The position numbers were made by a program, and so were the translations under genes. The notes beneath the pieces are model-generated. The model did no database searches and was not told where the DNA came from. It saw only the letters and a program-made list of their open reading frames with translations. A stretch of 64,000 bases of DNA, from NCBI GenBank assembly GCA_019752555.1, contig JAIELY010000010.1, positions 62,001-126,000 of the forward strand, written 5' to 3'. Positions 9,256 through 17,588 of this stretch are shown one piece after another. The stretch is from Rhabdochlamydiaceae bacterium. GTDB lineage: Bacteria > Chlamydiota > Chlamydiia > Chlamydiales > Rhabdochlamydiaceae. Positions within the stretch are counted from its first letter, which is position 1; each line of letters opens with the position of its first letter.

Positions 9256-10444
9256 GCTCTTAGTGCTTTTATCTCTTCTTTTTCCGATCTCTTGCCTACA
9301 AGCCTACACTCCTGTCATCACTCCAAATGGAACGACTCTTTCTTTTACGGTGGAAGAGGGCGTTAAAGTTTTTCGTTTGATTGCAGAACCTGTGAAACTC
9401 GAGTTTGCTCCAGGACTTGTTGTCAATTGCTGGGGATATAACGGGCAGAGTCCGGGTCCTACAATAGAAGCTGTTGAAGGAGATAAGGTGCGCATTCTTG
9501 TCACCAATCATTTGCCAGAACCTACAACAGTGCATTGGCATGGATTGATTCTTCCCAATGGGATGGATGGTGTCACAGGGCTCAATCAACCCTCTATTCC
9601 TCCAGGAGAAACCTTTCAGTATGAGTTTGAGTTAAAGCAGCACGGAACGTACATGTACCATTCTCATTATGATGAGATGGTGCAAATTGGAATGGGAATG
9701 ATGGGTTTTTTTATCATTCATCCTTTAGAAGGAGAACACCCTCCGATTGATCGCGATTTTGCTCTTATGCTTCATGAATGGTATATCCCAGCAGGAGCTT
9801 CCACTCCAGATCCGATGGTGATGCTCGACTTTAACTATTTTACGTTCAATGGACGGGTCTATCCCGGTACGGATCCTCTTGTCGCTAAAAAAGGAGAGCG
9901 GGTGCGCATCCGCTTTGGCAATTTAAGCATGGATAACCATCCCGTTCACCTTCATGGCTACGCGTTTACTGTGACAGCTAATGGAGGATGGCGCTTACCA
10001 AGAACAGCGCAATATCTAAGTACGACACTCGACATTGTCGTTGGGAACACTCATGACATAGAATTTATTGCCGACAATCCAGGCGACTGGGCGATCCATT
10101 GCCATAAAACCCATCATACCATGAGCGGCATGGAACATAATCTTCCTAATATGCTTCTTGTTCCTCAAGGCGACCTTGCCGAAAAAATCCAAAAGCTTCT
10201 TCCCGGGTATATGCCGATGAATGAAAAGGGGATGGGGCAGATGTTTGAAATGAGCCATCACATGTCCCGGCCCCGCAATTTTCTCCCATACGGCTCTATC
10301 GGCCCTTTTGGCCCTATCGAAATGTCTGGCATGTTCACAGTTCTCAAGGTCCGAGAGGCAATCACGAGCTATAATGACCCAGGTTGGTATAAAAATCCGC
10401 CCGGCACTGTCGCAGGCCCTGTCCCTGTTTCCCAGGGAAAATGA
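9248..10444 (+). CDS. Two-domain multicopper oxidase, exported
   Basis: I place the start at ATG 9248, which overlaps the preceding stop (AATGAGTAA) and opens a signal peptide (MSKLLVLLSLLFPISCLQA). The 398-residue product carries all four copper motifs: HWHG, YHSHYD, HPVHLHG and HCHKTHHTMSGM. Only about 100 residues separate the HSH and HPVHLHG blocks that belong to domains 1 and 2, so the middle cupredoxin domain of classic laccases/CueO is absent. The C-terminal part is Met-rich (MNEKGMGQMFEMSHHM), as in copper-tolerance oxidases. Likely a periplasmic Cu(I) or phenol oxidase working with the upstream efflux protein. Substrate unproven. Confidence 0.9.
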   Translation: MSKLLVLLSLLFPISCLQAYTPVITPNGTTLSFTVEEGVKVFRLIAEPVKLEFAPGLVVNCWGYNGQSPGPTIEAVEGDKVRILVTNHLPEPTTVHWHGLILPNGMDGVTGLNQPSIPPGETFQYEFELKQHGTYMYHSHYDEMVQIGMGMMGFFIIHPLEGEHPPIDRDFALMLHEWYIPAGASTPDPMVMLDFNYFTFNGRVYPGTDPLVAKKGERVRIRFGNLSMDNHPVHLHGYAFTVTANGGWRLPRTAQYLSTTLDIVVGNTHDIEFIADNPGDWAIHCHKTHHTMSGMEHNLPNMLLVPQGDLAEKIQKLLPGYMPMNEKGMGQMFEMSHHMSRPRNFLPYGSIGPFGPIEMSGMFTVLKVREAITSYNDPGWYKNPPGTVAGPVPVSQGK

Positions 10445-10474
10445 CCTGTTTTTTGAAAAAAAAGCAGCCCACAA

Positions 10475-10503
10475 TTGATTTAAATTCCCACTCTTTTTAG
10501 AAT
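10475..10503 (+). promoter_or_regulatory. Promoter of tRNA-Asn
   Basis: TTGATT (10475-10480), a 17-bp spacer and TAGAAT (10498-10503) end 12 nt before the mature tRNA. This is the expected spacing for a short 5' leader. Confidence 0.6.
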
Positions 10504-10515
10504 GGTGCCTTCTGT

Positions 10516-10587
10516 TCCGGATTAGCTCAGCGGTAGAGCAGTGGACTGTTAATCCATTGGTCGCTAGTTCGAATCTAGCATCCGGAG
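10516..10587 (+). tRNA. tRNA-Asn (anticodon GTT)
   Basis: A 72-nt cloverleaf. The acceptor stem TCCGGAT pairs with ATCCGGA, followed by discriminator G. The D-loop carries AGCTCAGCGGTAGAGC. The anticodon stem-loop is GGACTGTTAATCC with GTT. The T-arm is CTAGTTCGAATCTAG. CCA is not encoded. The 3' end (10580-10595) recurs imperfectly at 14235-14250 on the far side of an AT-rich island, which marks this tRNA as a possible integration site. Confidence 0.97.
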
Positions 10588-10595
10588 TTCTCTAT
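10580..10595 (+). repeat. Candidate attL-like repeat at tRNA-Asn 3' end
   Basis: ATCCGGAGTTCTCTAT covers the last 8 nt of the tRNA and the next 8 nt. It matches 14235-14250 (ATCTGGAGTTCTCTAT) at 15 of 16 positions. A further shared 7-mer GTTCGAA lies upstream in both copies (10567-10573 and 14217-14223). The arrangement resembles att sites made by integration at a tRNA 3' end, but no integrase gene is present between them. Confidence 0.45.
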
Positions 10596-11226
10596 AGTAA
10601 AGAGTGGTTAAAGGGGTGTCCAAAAGACGCCCCAGACACCTAAAAGCCGTACTATTTCCAACCTACGTATTTTCCTTAAAATCACTCAAGTTGATAAGAT
10701 GCATAACTACTCCTAAGTTTGCTAGACTTAGGGTGATATATTTCACTATCAACGAGTTCCCCTCATCGTATTAATTTTTGTCCTGTTTGAGTCACCTTCT
10801 TTCGTATGTGTAAAGCAATGGGATTGGATTTCAGAAAACCCTATGAAAGGAATTTCTCGTGAGAAAGAACCAAGAGAGAGAACTCGTTTTTTTAAATCCA
10901 ATGCAAGGAATTTTGATAGGAGAACTGATAATATACGAGCACAGCTGCGAAGGAATAAATATTTGAATAAATCCGGATTTGATGTATCTACAAAAAGCTT
11001 ACAATATCAAGCTTAGAGTGGTAAGTTTCGGAGTCAATGCCTACATCTAAATGCACATCAACTAATGTAGAGAGTCTTTTTTTCAGAATTAACGTTGAAT
11101 AGGTGAGAGCAGGGCATGGAGCATTTTTATAGTGTATGCGCAACCAGCTAATTTGTATGTCCGATTATGCAAGATATTTAATAAAAAATCTCGATTTTTG
11201 AATGTAATTTTACGTGTTGTGGGAAA
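10588..11226. other. AT-rich intergenic stretch after tRNA-Asn
   Basis: About 640 nt lie between the tRNA and the autotransporter. The only open frame of note is a 57-codon one at 10843-11016 (ATG to TAG). It encodes a basic peptide (MKGISREKEPRERTRF... ), extends upstream without a stop to 10732, and lacks an SD. It may be a gene remnant. I see no RNA gene or convincing promoter; the start region of the autotransporter has only weak GTGGG as an SD. Confidence 0.4.
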
Positions 11227-14088
11227 ATGAGAAATATTGCAATTATAGTATCTATTGGTTCTTGTTTTAATTTATTTGGCGCTACTGGCACATGGACTGG
11301 GGATTCTGGTAGTAATTGGACAACAAATGCTAATTGGAATCCGGGACCGTATCCTGATAGCAGTTCTGAAACTGCAACGTTTGATGATAGTGGACAAACG
11401 GGGACGGTAGGTGTCAATGCGGTTGTTCATGTTGGCACGATAAATTTTTCTGCATCTTCGCTTAATTATACCTTGAGCTCTGTTTCGGCCGGTACTCTGA
11501 ATCAAACTACTCAAATTAATGGAACAAACAATTCAAACTCAACAATCTCTTCCGATATAAATAATATTGGAAGTCTAATAACAATTTCCATTGATTCGGG
11601 ATCGCAAATTGGTATTTCGGGAAAACTAACATCAACAGGCTCTTTAACAAAAACAGGATCAGGTACATTAACACTTAGTGGCGTAAGTGCCAATGCTTTT
11701 ACTTTTGGAGCTCATATAAATGGGGGTATATTAAACGTTCAAAAAAATGGAGCAATAGGATTTGGTCCTGTAACTGTAGCAGATGGGGCGCAGCTCCAAC
11801 TACAAGGCGGAGTATCACCGACGAGCACGTCTATGACATTGAATGGAACAGGTGGTGGAACAGGTGCTCTATTAAATATTTCTGGGAATAATACTTATTC
11901 AGGTTCGATATCACTTGCATCGAATACGACAATTGGATCAACTGCGGGTACGATGACGCTTGGTGCAATTAACGCGCAATTGGGCAAGGCCCTTAATTTG
12001 ACATCTGCTGGCGCTGGGAACATATCAATTAATGGGGTTATAGGTTCACGTGTGATTCAATTATCAAAAAATGGTAGTGGAATCCTTACCTTGGGCGGAA
12101 ATAATACTTATACAGGTGGAACCCTAATTAATGATGGGATACTTTCAATAACGAGTGTAAATAATATAGGTGGATCAAGCGCACCGATTACTTTAGCGGG
12201 TGGTACACTTTCTATAAATGGGAATGTGACCACATCAGCAGCGATTTCAGTAACAAATAGTTCAACGATTACAACAACTGCATCACATTTTACAACGTTG
12301 AATGGAACTTTAACAGGATCAGATAGTGTTACATTAAATTTGATGGGGGATGGAACAAATGTGCTTTCTACTATAGCTGTTGGTGGAAGTGATTCATTTA
12401 CTATCGCAGGGGTCTTTGGTGGAAGTAGTGCCATGACAAAAACGGGCAGTGGAACTCTCATTATTACTGGAAATAACGCTTCATTTACTGGTCCTATGAC
12501 TATTAGTGCAGGAGAATTGAAAGTAAACGGTTCATTGTTAAATAGCTCTTTATTAACAATATCTGCAAATACAACATTGAGTGGAACGGGAGCTGTGGGC
12601 CCAATTACCTGCTATGGAACTCTTTCCCCTGGGAATTCTGTAGGCACAATCTCCTCAGGGGATGTTGTGTTTGAAAGCAGCTCTCTATTTTTTGTTGAAC
12701 TGGATCCTACAGGAGCTTCCCTTCTGGATGTCACAGGAAGCGCGGCTTTGAATGGAACACTCGAAGTGGTGCAAAATGCCGGGGTGTACGATCGTAGCGG
12801 ACAGTATCCTATTTTGCAAACAACGGATGGGTTAAGTGGCTCTTTTTCATCCATTTTGTTGACTCCTTTAAGAGGATTTACTCTTTCGGCACTGGAAAGT
12901 GGGAATGATCTCATTTTAACTTATAACTCAAACCTTTTAACAGAAGGACTTTCTGGTAATGCTTTAAAAATGGGAAAATATTTAAATCAATACGGTACTG
13001 CAGCTGCCATTAATCCTCTTTTGAATTTAGATGAAAATGCACTAAAAAGTGCTTTAGAGAGAATATCACCATCTAGAAATGCTTATAGCGGATATATTTC
13101 TAATTTAAATGCATTTTCAATAAACAGATTGGCAAGTTCTCATATCGATTATTTAAGAATTTTAGATAAAGTATCACCTAAAAATCAATTTGTAGCTGCT
13201 TTTCTAGCGGACGCTTCAGGATCAATAGCAGCTCCTGTAAATATTGAGAGACCAAATCACTTTTCTAGTTGGATTTCAAGCTTTGGAGAGTTTTCTCATC
13301 AAGATGGATCTAATCAAAATCCTTCATTTAATTTTATTTCAGAGGCAGTGCTTATTGGATTTGATTATCGAGTTCCACACAGAGGGACGGTTGGAAGTTC
13401 TTTAGGTTATCTACACACTTATTTTTACGATGATCAAAGAATGGGGCATGGCAACACTAATTCTGGATTTTTTTCACTCTATGGAAATGTTTTAATCAAT
13501 AGCTTCTATATTGAACCTGCTCTTCTTAGCATCTTTAATGTAACAAATAACACCAGAAGCATTGTATTTTCTGATTTTTCTGCAAATGCACATGCAAATA
13601 TCTACTCTTGGCAATTAGTTCCACACTTAGAAGTTGGTTATGATTTTGATCACGATTTTCTTGATATACTTCCATTTTCATCACTTGATTACGCAGTTAA
13701 CTGGCAAAGAGGGTACAAGGAAACTAATGCTGCACCTTATAATGCAACTCAAGGTGGCAAAACAACCTCGATGGTTCGTAGTGAAACTGGTGTAAAATTC
13801 TTTCAAACTTGGATGTTTGATTGGGGGACTATTTTTCTTAAAGAAAAGGCAAGCTATATCTTTGAAAAACCATTTGGAAATACCGTTACAGCTTTCTTTA
13901 CAGGAACTCCAAATACATTTGCTGTTACACCTCTTACTCATAATCTCAATCTGGGCTCCATTAGCCTAGAAATTTTTTCCAACATAGGCATAAAATCTCC
14001 CATTGGGATTTCTCTCAGCTATGACGGTGAATTTGGCTCAAATTACATTTCTAATGAAGTAATGGTTAGTTTGAATAAGTGTTTTTAG
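11227..14088 (+). CDS. Autotransporter (type V secretion) with PATR-type passenger
   Basis: The 953-residue product starts with a short signal peptide (MRNIAIIVSIGSCFNLFGA). Next comes a Gly/Ser/Thr/Asn-rich beta-helix passenger with autotransporter-associated strand repeats, recognisable at about 139-151 (SLTKTGSGTLTLSG), 279-305 and 402-434 (MTKTGSGTLIITGNN). The last 280 or so residues are a beta-barrel ending in Phe (VMVSLNKCF). It is a surface or secreted adhesin-like protein of AIDA/PATR type. It does not show the dense FxxN/GGAI repeats of chlamydial Pmp proteins. The coding sequence is visibly more AT-rich than its neighbours and sits between the tRNA-Asn end and its partial copy, consistent with horizontal acquisition. 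Confidence 0.88.
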   Translation: MRNIAIIVSIGSCFNLFGATGTWTGDSGSNWTTNANWNPGPYPDSSSETATFDDSGQTGTVGVNAVVHVGTINFSASSLNYTLSSVSAGTLNQTTQINGTNNSNSTISSDINNIGSLITISIDSGSQIGISGKLTSTGSLTKTGSGTLTLSGVSANAFTFGAHINGGILNVQKNGAIGFGPVTVADGAQLQLQGGVSPTSTSMTLNGTGGGTGALLNISGNNTYSGSISLASNTTIGSTAGTMTLGAINAQLGKALNLTSAGAGNISINGVIGSRVIQLSKNGSGILTLGGNNTYTGGTLINDGILSITSVNNIGGSSAPITLAGGTLSINGNVTTSAAISVTNSSTITTTASHFTTLNGTLTGSDSVTLNLMGDGTNVLSTIAVGGSDSFTIAGVFGGSSAMTKTGSGTLIITGNNASFTGPMTISAGELKVNGSLLNSSLLTISANTTLSGTGAVGPITCYGTLSPGNSVGTISSGDVVFESSSLFFVELDPTGASLLDVTGSAALNGTLEVVQNAGVYDRSGQYPILQTTDGLSGSFSSILLTPLRGFTLSALESGNDLILTYNSNLLTEGLSGNALKMGKYLNQYGTAAAINPLLNLDENALKSALERISPSRNAYSGYISNLNAFSINRLASSHIDYLRILDKVSPKNQFVAAFLADASGSIAAPVNIERPNHFSSWISSFGEFSHQDGSNQNPSFNFISEAVLIGFDYRVPHRGTVGSSLGYLHTYFYDDQRMGHGNTNSGFFSLYGNVLINSFYIEPALLSIFNVTNNTRSIVFSDFSANAHANIYSWQLVPHLEVGYDFDHDFLDILPFSSLDYAVNWQRGYKETNAAPYNATQGGKTTSMVRSETGVKFFQTWMFDWGTIFLKEKASYIFEKPFGNTVTAFFTGTPNTFAVTPLTHNLNLGSISLEIFSNIGIKSPIGISLSYDGEFGSNYISNEVMVSLNKCF

Positions 14089-14522
14089 TAGGAGTGGTCT
14101 GATACCACAAATTCTCTTCTTCGACAGAAGCAACATTATAAAATTCTAATCTGTTTACTTAGTCTATGTGAAGGAGTTGATTGTTAAAACGCTGAGAAAA
14201 AGAAACCCAGGCAAAAGTTCGAAGTGTTCCCCGTATCTGGAGTTCTCTATCAAGGATTTTTACAGGATGGGTCCCATAAATTTCTCCTAATGGTAGTCGA
14301 TTAAAGGATCAAATCCTATTTTTCTATGATTCCGTCTGTTAAAAATGAGCCGATACCATTAACCTTTTTAATCGGTGTTTTCGTAAAGTTCAGTCTCGAG
14401 CGATAAGATTTGGTTGGATCAAGTTGTCAAAGCCTGAAATTAAACTTCACGGCTGGAGAAGTTTTACTGTATTCTAATGGCTTAAATGGCGTGAAGTGGT
14501 GGGATAACAATGGAGAATAACA
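14089..14522. other. Intergenic stretch with att-like copy
   Basis: About 430 nt without a solid gene. A 40-codon frame with GTG start at 14168 (stop 14288-14290) encodes a basic peptide containing KTLRKRNPGK. The att-like repeat lies inside it, so it may be a remnant of an inserted element. The downstream end holds the asd SD (GGAG before ATG 14523). I see no clear promoter or terminator. Confidence 0.35.
14235..14250 (+). repeat. Candidate attR-like repeat
   Basis: ATCTGGAGTTCTCTAT differs by one base from the tRNA-Asn 3' end repeat 3.65 kb upstream. Together the two copies bracket the autotransporter and its AT-rich flanks. Confidence 0.45.
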
Positions 14523-15602
14523 ATGGATAAGATACCAGTAGGTGTTTTGGGCGCTACCGGGATGGTAGGGCAGAAATTTGTTGAGTTGCTCTTGTCTCAC
14601 CCATGGTTTGAAATTGTGGCATTGGGAGCCTCCGATCGGTCTGTGGGAAAACGTTATGCCGATGCGATGAGGTGGTTAATGCCAACGGCATTGCCTCAAC
14701 AGATTGCTGATATGCAAGTTGTTCCTTGTATTCCGGATCTGCCTTGCAATGTCGTTTTTTCAGCGATGGATTCTAGTGTTGCGGGTGAAATCGAGGAAAA
14801 TTTTGCTTTAGCTGGTTATCACGTGGTGTCCAATTCGAGCAATCATCGGATGGACCCTTCTGTGCCGCTTATGATCCCAGAGGTTAACGCGGACCATTTA
14901 GAACTTATTAAAAAGCAGCGGTTTGATCGGGGATCTATTGTCACAAATCCCAACTGTTCTGTTATTGGTATTACTTTAGCATTAAAGCCTTTAGCGGACC
15001 TTTGGGGAGCCCAATCTGTAAATGTTGTGACATTGCAAGCGTTATCAGGTGCAGGATATCCTGGGATACCGAGCCTGGATATCGTGGATAATGTGATTCC
15101 TTTTATCAGCGGCGAAGAAGAAAAAGTTGAGAGAGAGCCGTTAAAGATTTTAGGAAAATACCACGATGGCAAAGTAATTGCTTGTCCTATCGATGTGAGC
15201 GCTCAATGTACGCGCGTGTGCGTGGCGGATGGGCACCTTGCTTGTGTATCGGTTAAGCTTAAGAAGGAGGCTGAGATGAGTGAGATCATCGCTGCTTGGA
15301 ATCGCTTTCAAGCGGAACCTCAACGTTTAAAATTACCAACAGCTCCAAAGCGTCCTATTATTTATTTAGAGGATGAAAGGTATCCCCAGCCAAAATTACA
15401 TCGTGCGCTTGAAGGTGGAATGGCAATCTCGATAGGACGGCTGCGCAGGTGTTCTTTATTGGATTGGAAATTTATCGTTCTTTCGCACAACACGGTACGA
15501 GGTGCTGCCGGATGCGCTGTGCTTAATGCAGAATTAATGGCTAAACAAGGATATTTTAGCTCTTCAAGAGAAAATAGGTTCTGCAGCTACTTGATGACCT
15601 AA
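14523..15602 (+). CDS. asd: Aspartate-semialdehyde dehydrogenase
   Basis: A 359-residue NADPH-dependent enzyme that converts aspartyl phosphate to aspartate semialdehyde, the branch point to lysine/meso-diaminopimelate, methionine and threonine. The N-terminus carries GATGMVGQKF (nucleotide binding) and the active-site Cys lies in NPNCSVIG near residue 146. Length and motifs fit the archaeal/fungal-type Asd subfamily also used by Chlamydiae. SD GGAG precedes the ATG. It stands alone and converges on the methionine operon. Confidence 0.94.
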   Translation: MDKIPVGVLGATGMVGQKFVELLLSHPWFEIVALGASDRSVGKRYADAMRWLMPTALPQQIADMQVVPCIPDLPCNVVFSAMDSSVAGEIEENFALAGYHVVSNSSNHRMDPSVPLMIPEVNADHLELIKKQRFDRGSIVTNPNCSVIGITLALKPLADLWGAQSVNVVTLQALSGAGYPGIPSLDIVDNVIPFISGEEEKVEREPLKILGKYHDGKVIACPIDVSAQCTRVCVADGHLACVSVKLKKEAEMSEIIAAWNRFQAEPQRLKLPTAPKRPIIYLEDERYPQPKLHRALEGGMAISIGRLRRCSLLDWKFIVLSHNTVRGAAGCAVLNAELMAKQGYFSSSRENRFCSYLMT

Positions 15603-15645
15603 CGAGTCTTTTAAGCTGCCGTCTGGATTGCAATCGAGCGAATCG

Positions 15646-16125
15646 CTAAAGAGAGGAAATCAATTGTCTTACATAGTTTTCGAGTTGCTCGATTTCAAAC
15701 GGATCAAATCGGTGGGTGATCGGGCTGTCGATGTCAAGCACCGCTATGAGCGCATTGTTTTTGATTAGAGGGATGACAAGCTCAGATTTTGTCGCGGCAT
15801 CGCATGCAATATGATCTGGATATCGACTGACATCTTCGACGTACAAGGTTTGTTTTGCAAGGGCGGCAGCTCCGCAGACCCCTTTTCCAAGAGGGATTCG
15901 TGTGCAGGCGGGTAATCCTTGAAAGGGACCTAAGATCAGGTCCCCTTCATGATAAAGATAAAATCCCACCCAATTAATTGCGGGCAAAAATTGGTTGAGT
16001 AGAGCTGCAGCATTGGCCAAATCAGTGATCAGGTTGTTCTTTCCTTCAAGAAGTGCGACAAGCTGCATTTGTAAGAGCGCGTAATTTTGCTCTTGTGTCC
16101 CATTGTATTTTTTGTGTTCAAACAT
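15646..16125 (-). CDS. msrC: GAF-domain free methionine-(R)-sulfoxide reductase (fRMsr)
   Basis: This 159-residue single GAF domain matches the fRMsr/YebR family. It has INWVGFYLY near the N-terminal third and the conserved cysteines in PACTRIPLGKGVCGAAA and YPDHIACDA, followed by SELVIPL and LDIDSP. The enzyme reduces free Met-R-sulfoxide to methionine. It is the last gene of metN-metI-metQ and starts 1 nt after metQ ends, so imported methionine (or its oxide) and its repair appear co-regulated. Function is well supported by motifs; the operon link is inferred from spacing. Confidence 0.9.
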   Translation of the reverse strand: MFEHKKYNGTQEQNYALLQMQLVALLEGKNNLITDLANAAALLNQFLPAINWVGFYLYHEGDLILGPFQGLPACTRIPLGKGVCGAAALAKQTLYVEDVSRYPDHIACDAATKSELVIPLIKNNALIAVLDIDSPITHRFDPFEIEQLENYVRQLISSL

Positions 16126-16126
16126 A

Positions 16127-16912
16127 TTAAAATGCCGGGACGACGGCTCCTTTGTATTTTTCGTTGATGAATTTTTTCATTTTTTCTGAGGTCAGGGCTG
16201 CTTTTAATGCTTGGATATCGGGGCGATTTTCATCTCCTTCTCTCACAGTCAAGATGTTTGCATAGGGAGAGTCTTTGTTTTCCATTGCAAGCGCGTCTTG
16301 ATTTGGAGAAAGACCTGCCTCGAGTGCATAGTTGGTATTGATGACAGCCGCATCGACGTCCTGTAATGAGCGTGGCAGCATTGCAGAGTCGACTTCAATG
16401 AATTTGATCTGTTTGGGGTTGTTTTTGATATTTACAGTTGTCAGCTGAGTCTGATTAGAATCATCGATTTGAATCACGCCATTGGCTTGAAGCAGCAGCA
16501 GGGCTCTAGCCTCGTTAGTTGGATCGTTGGGGATCGCGATGGTGGCATTTTGCTTGAGCTCTGTTAGGGATTTGATTTTTTTGGAATAAATTCCCATCGG
16601 TTCGATTTCAATTTTTGCAATGGAAACAATCGGATAATGAAACTGTTTGATTTGCTCATCCATGAAGGGGATGTGCTGAAAAAAGTTAGCATCTACTTCC
16701 TTGTCTGCAAGTGCGCGGTTGGGAATATTGTAATCATCGGTGACGACGATGATTAAGTCGATCCCTTGAGCTTTGAGATCGGGTTTGACAAATTCTAACA
16801 TCTGCGCATGGGGAACAGCTGATGCTGCTACTTTTAAGCTTTCCTTTGACTGTGTAGAGCAGCCAGTTAATAGAAGTGCGGTGCAAAGAGTGGATACAAT
16901 GTGTTTAATCAT
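16127..16912 (-). CDS. metQ: Methionine ABC transporter substrate-binding lipoprotein
   Basis: A 261-residue NlpA/MetQ family lipoprotein. The signal peptide ends in the lipobox LLLTGC (Cys18), followed by LKVAASAVPHAQMLEFVKP. Typical later motifs are FFQHIPFMDEQI, PNDPTNEARALLLLQ and DAAVINTNYALEAGL. It delivers methionine to the MetI-MetN importer. It overlaps the end of metI by 8 nt. Confidence 0.94.
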   Translation of the reverse strand: MIKHIVSTLCTALLLTGCSTQSKESLKVAASAVPHAQMLEFVKPDLKAQGIDLIIVVTDDYNIPNRALADKEVDANFFQHIPFMDEQIKQFHYPIVSIAKIEIEPMGIYSKKIKSLTELKQNATIAIPNDPTNEARALLLLQANGVIQIDDSNQTQLTTVNIKNNPKQIKFIEVDSAMLPRSLQDVDAAVINTNYALEAGLSPNQDALAMENKDSPYANILTVREGDENRPDIQALKAALTSEKMKKFINEKYKGAVVPAF

Positions 16913-17588
16913 GGGTTTTTCCTCGTTTTTTTAGAATGGATTCTGAGATGTTTTTGCCTGCCCATTGTACGCCTTGGACGAGCAAAATAAGTAAGCTGAC
17001 AGTTGTAAACATAATAAAGGAGTTAAAACGGTAATAGCCATATTGGATGGCAACTTGTCCCAATCCTCCGCCACCGACAAGTCCTGCCATTGCGCTATAG
17101 CCGATCAAACTAATGACTGTCAAGGTGAGCGCAGAAATAATGGAGGGCAGTGCCTCCTTAAGCAATACTTTGGTAACGATTTGCCAGGGACGCGATCCCA
17201 TGACAATGACAGCTTCGAGAATGTGCTTATCTACTTCATTTAAACTAGTTTCGATCAGGCGAGCGACAAAAGGTGCTGCTGCAATGGTGAGAGGGACAAT
17301 CGATGCAGTGGTTCCCAAACTTGTGCCAATAAGAAACCGTGTTAATGGGATAAGAGCAACCATAAGGATCGCAAAAGGAAATGAGCGGCCGATATTGACA
17401 ATCGTTTCTAAAATTTTATAAATTTTTGGATGTTCCTTAATGTGGCCTTTTCCTGTAATTGTTAACAGGATCCCTACTGGCAACCCAATGAGCACGGCAA
17501 AAAAGGAAGAAACAAAAACCATATATAGGGTATTCCATAACTGCAGGGGCAATAGGTCAAAAGCTAATTGGAAATTTTCAATGTCCAT
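16905..17588 (-). CDS. metI: Methionine ABC transporter permease
   Basis: A 227-residue integral membrane permease with about five hydrophobic helices. It has the binding-protein-dependent transport EAA-type loop (LEAVIVMGSRPWQIVTKVLL) and the family sequence AMAGLVGGGGLGQVAIQYGYYRF. Length is normal. It overlaps metN by 11 nt and metQ by 8 nt, which indicates translational coupling in the operon. Confidence 0.94.
   Translation of the reverse strand: MDIENFQLAFDLLPLQLWNTLYMVFVSSFFAVLIGLPVGILLTITGKGHIKEHPKIYKILETIVNIGRSFPFAILMVALIPLTRFLIGTSLGTTASIVPLTIAAAPFVARLIETSLNEVDKHILEAVIVMGSRPWQIVTKVLLKEALPSIISALTLTVISLIGYSAMAGLVGGGGLGQVAIQYGYYRFNSFIMFTTVSLLILLVQGVQWAGKNISESILKKRGKTHD

Noticed and set aside
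11227-14088. Chlamydial polymorphic membrane protein (Pmp)
   Set aside because: The GGAI and FxxN repeats are not frequent. The repeat type is the autotransporter-associated strand (PATR).
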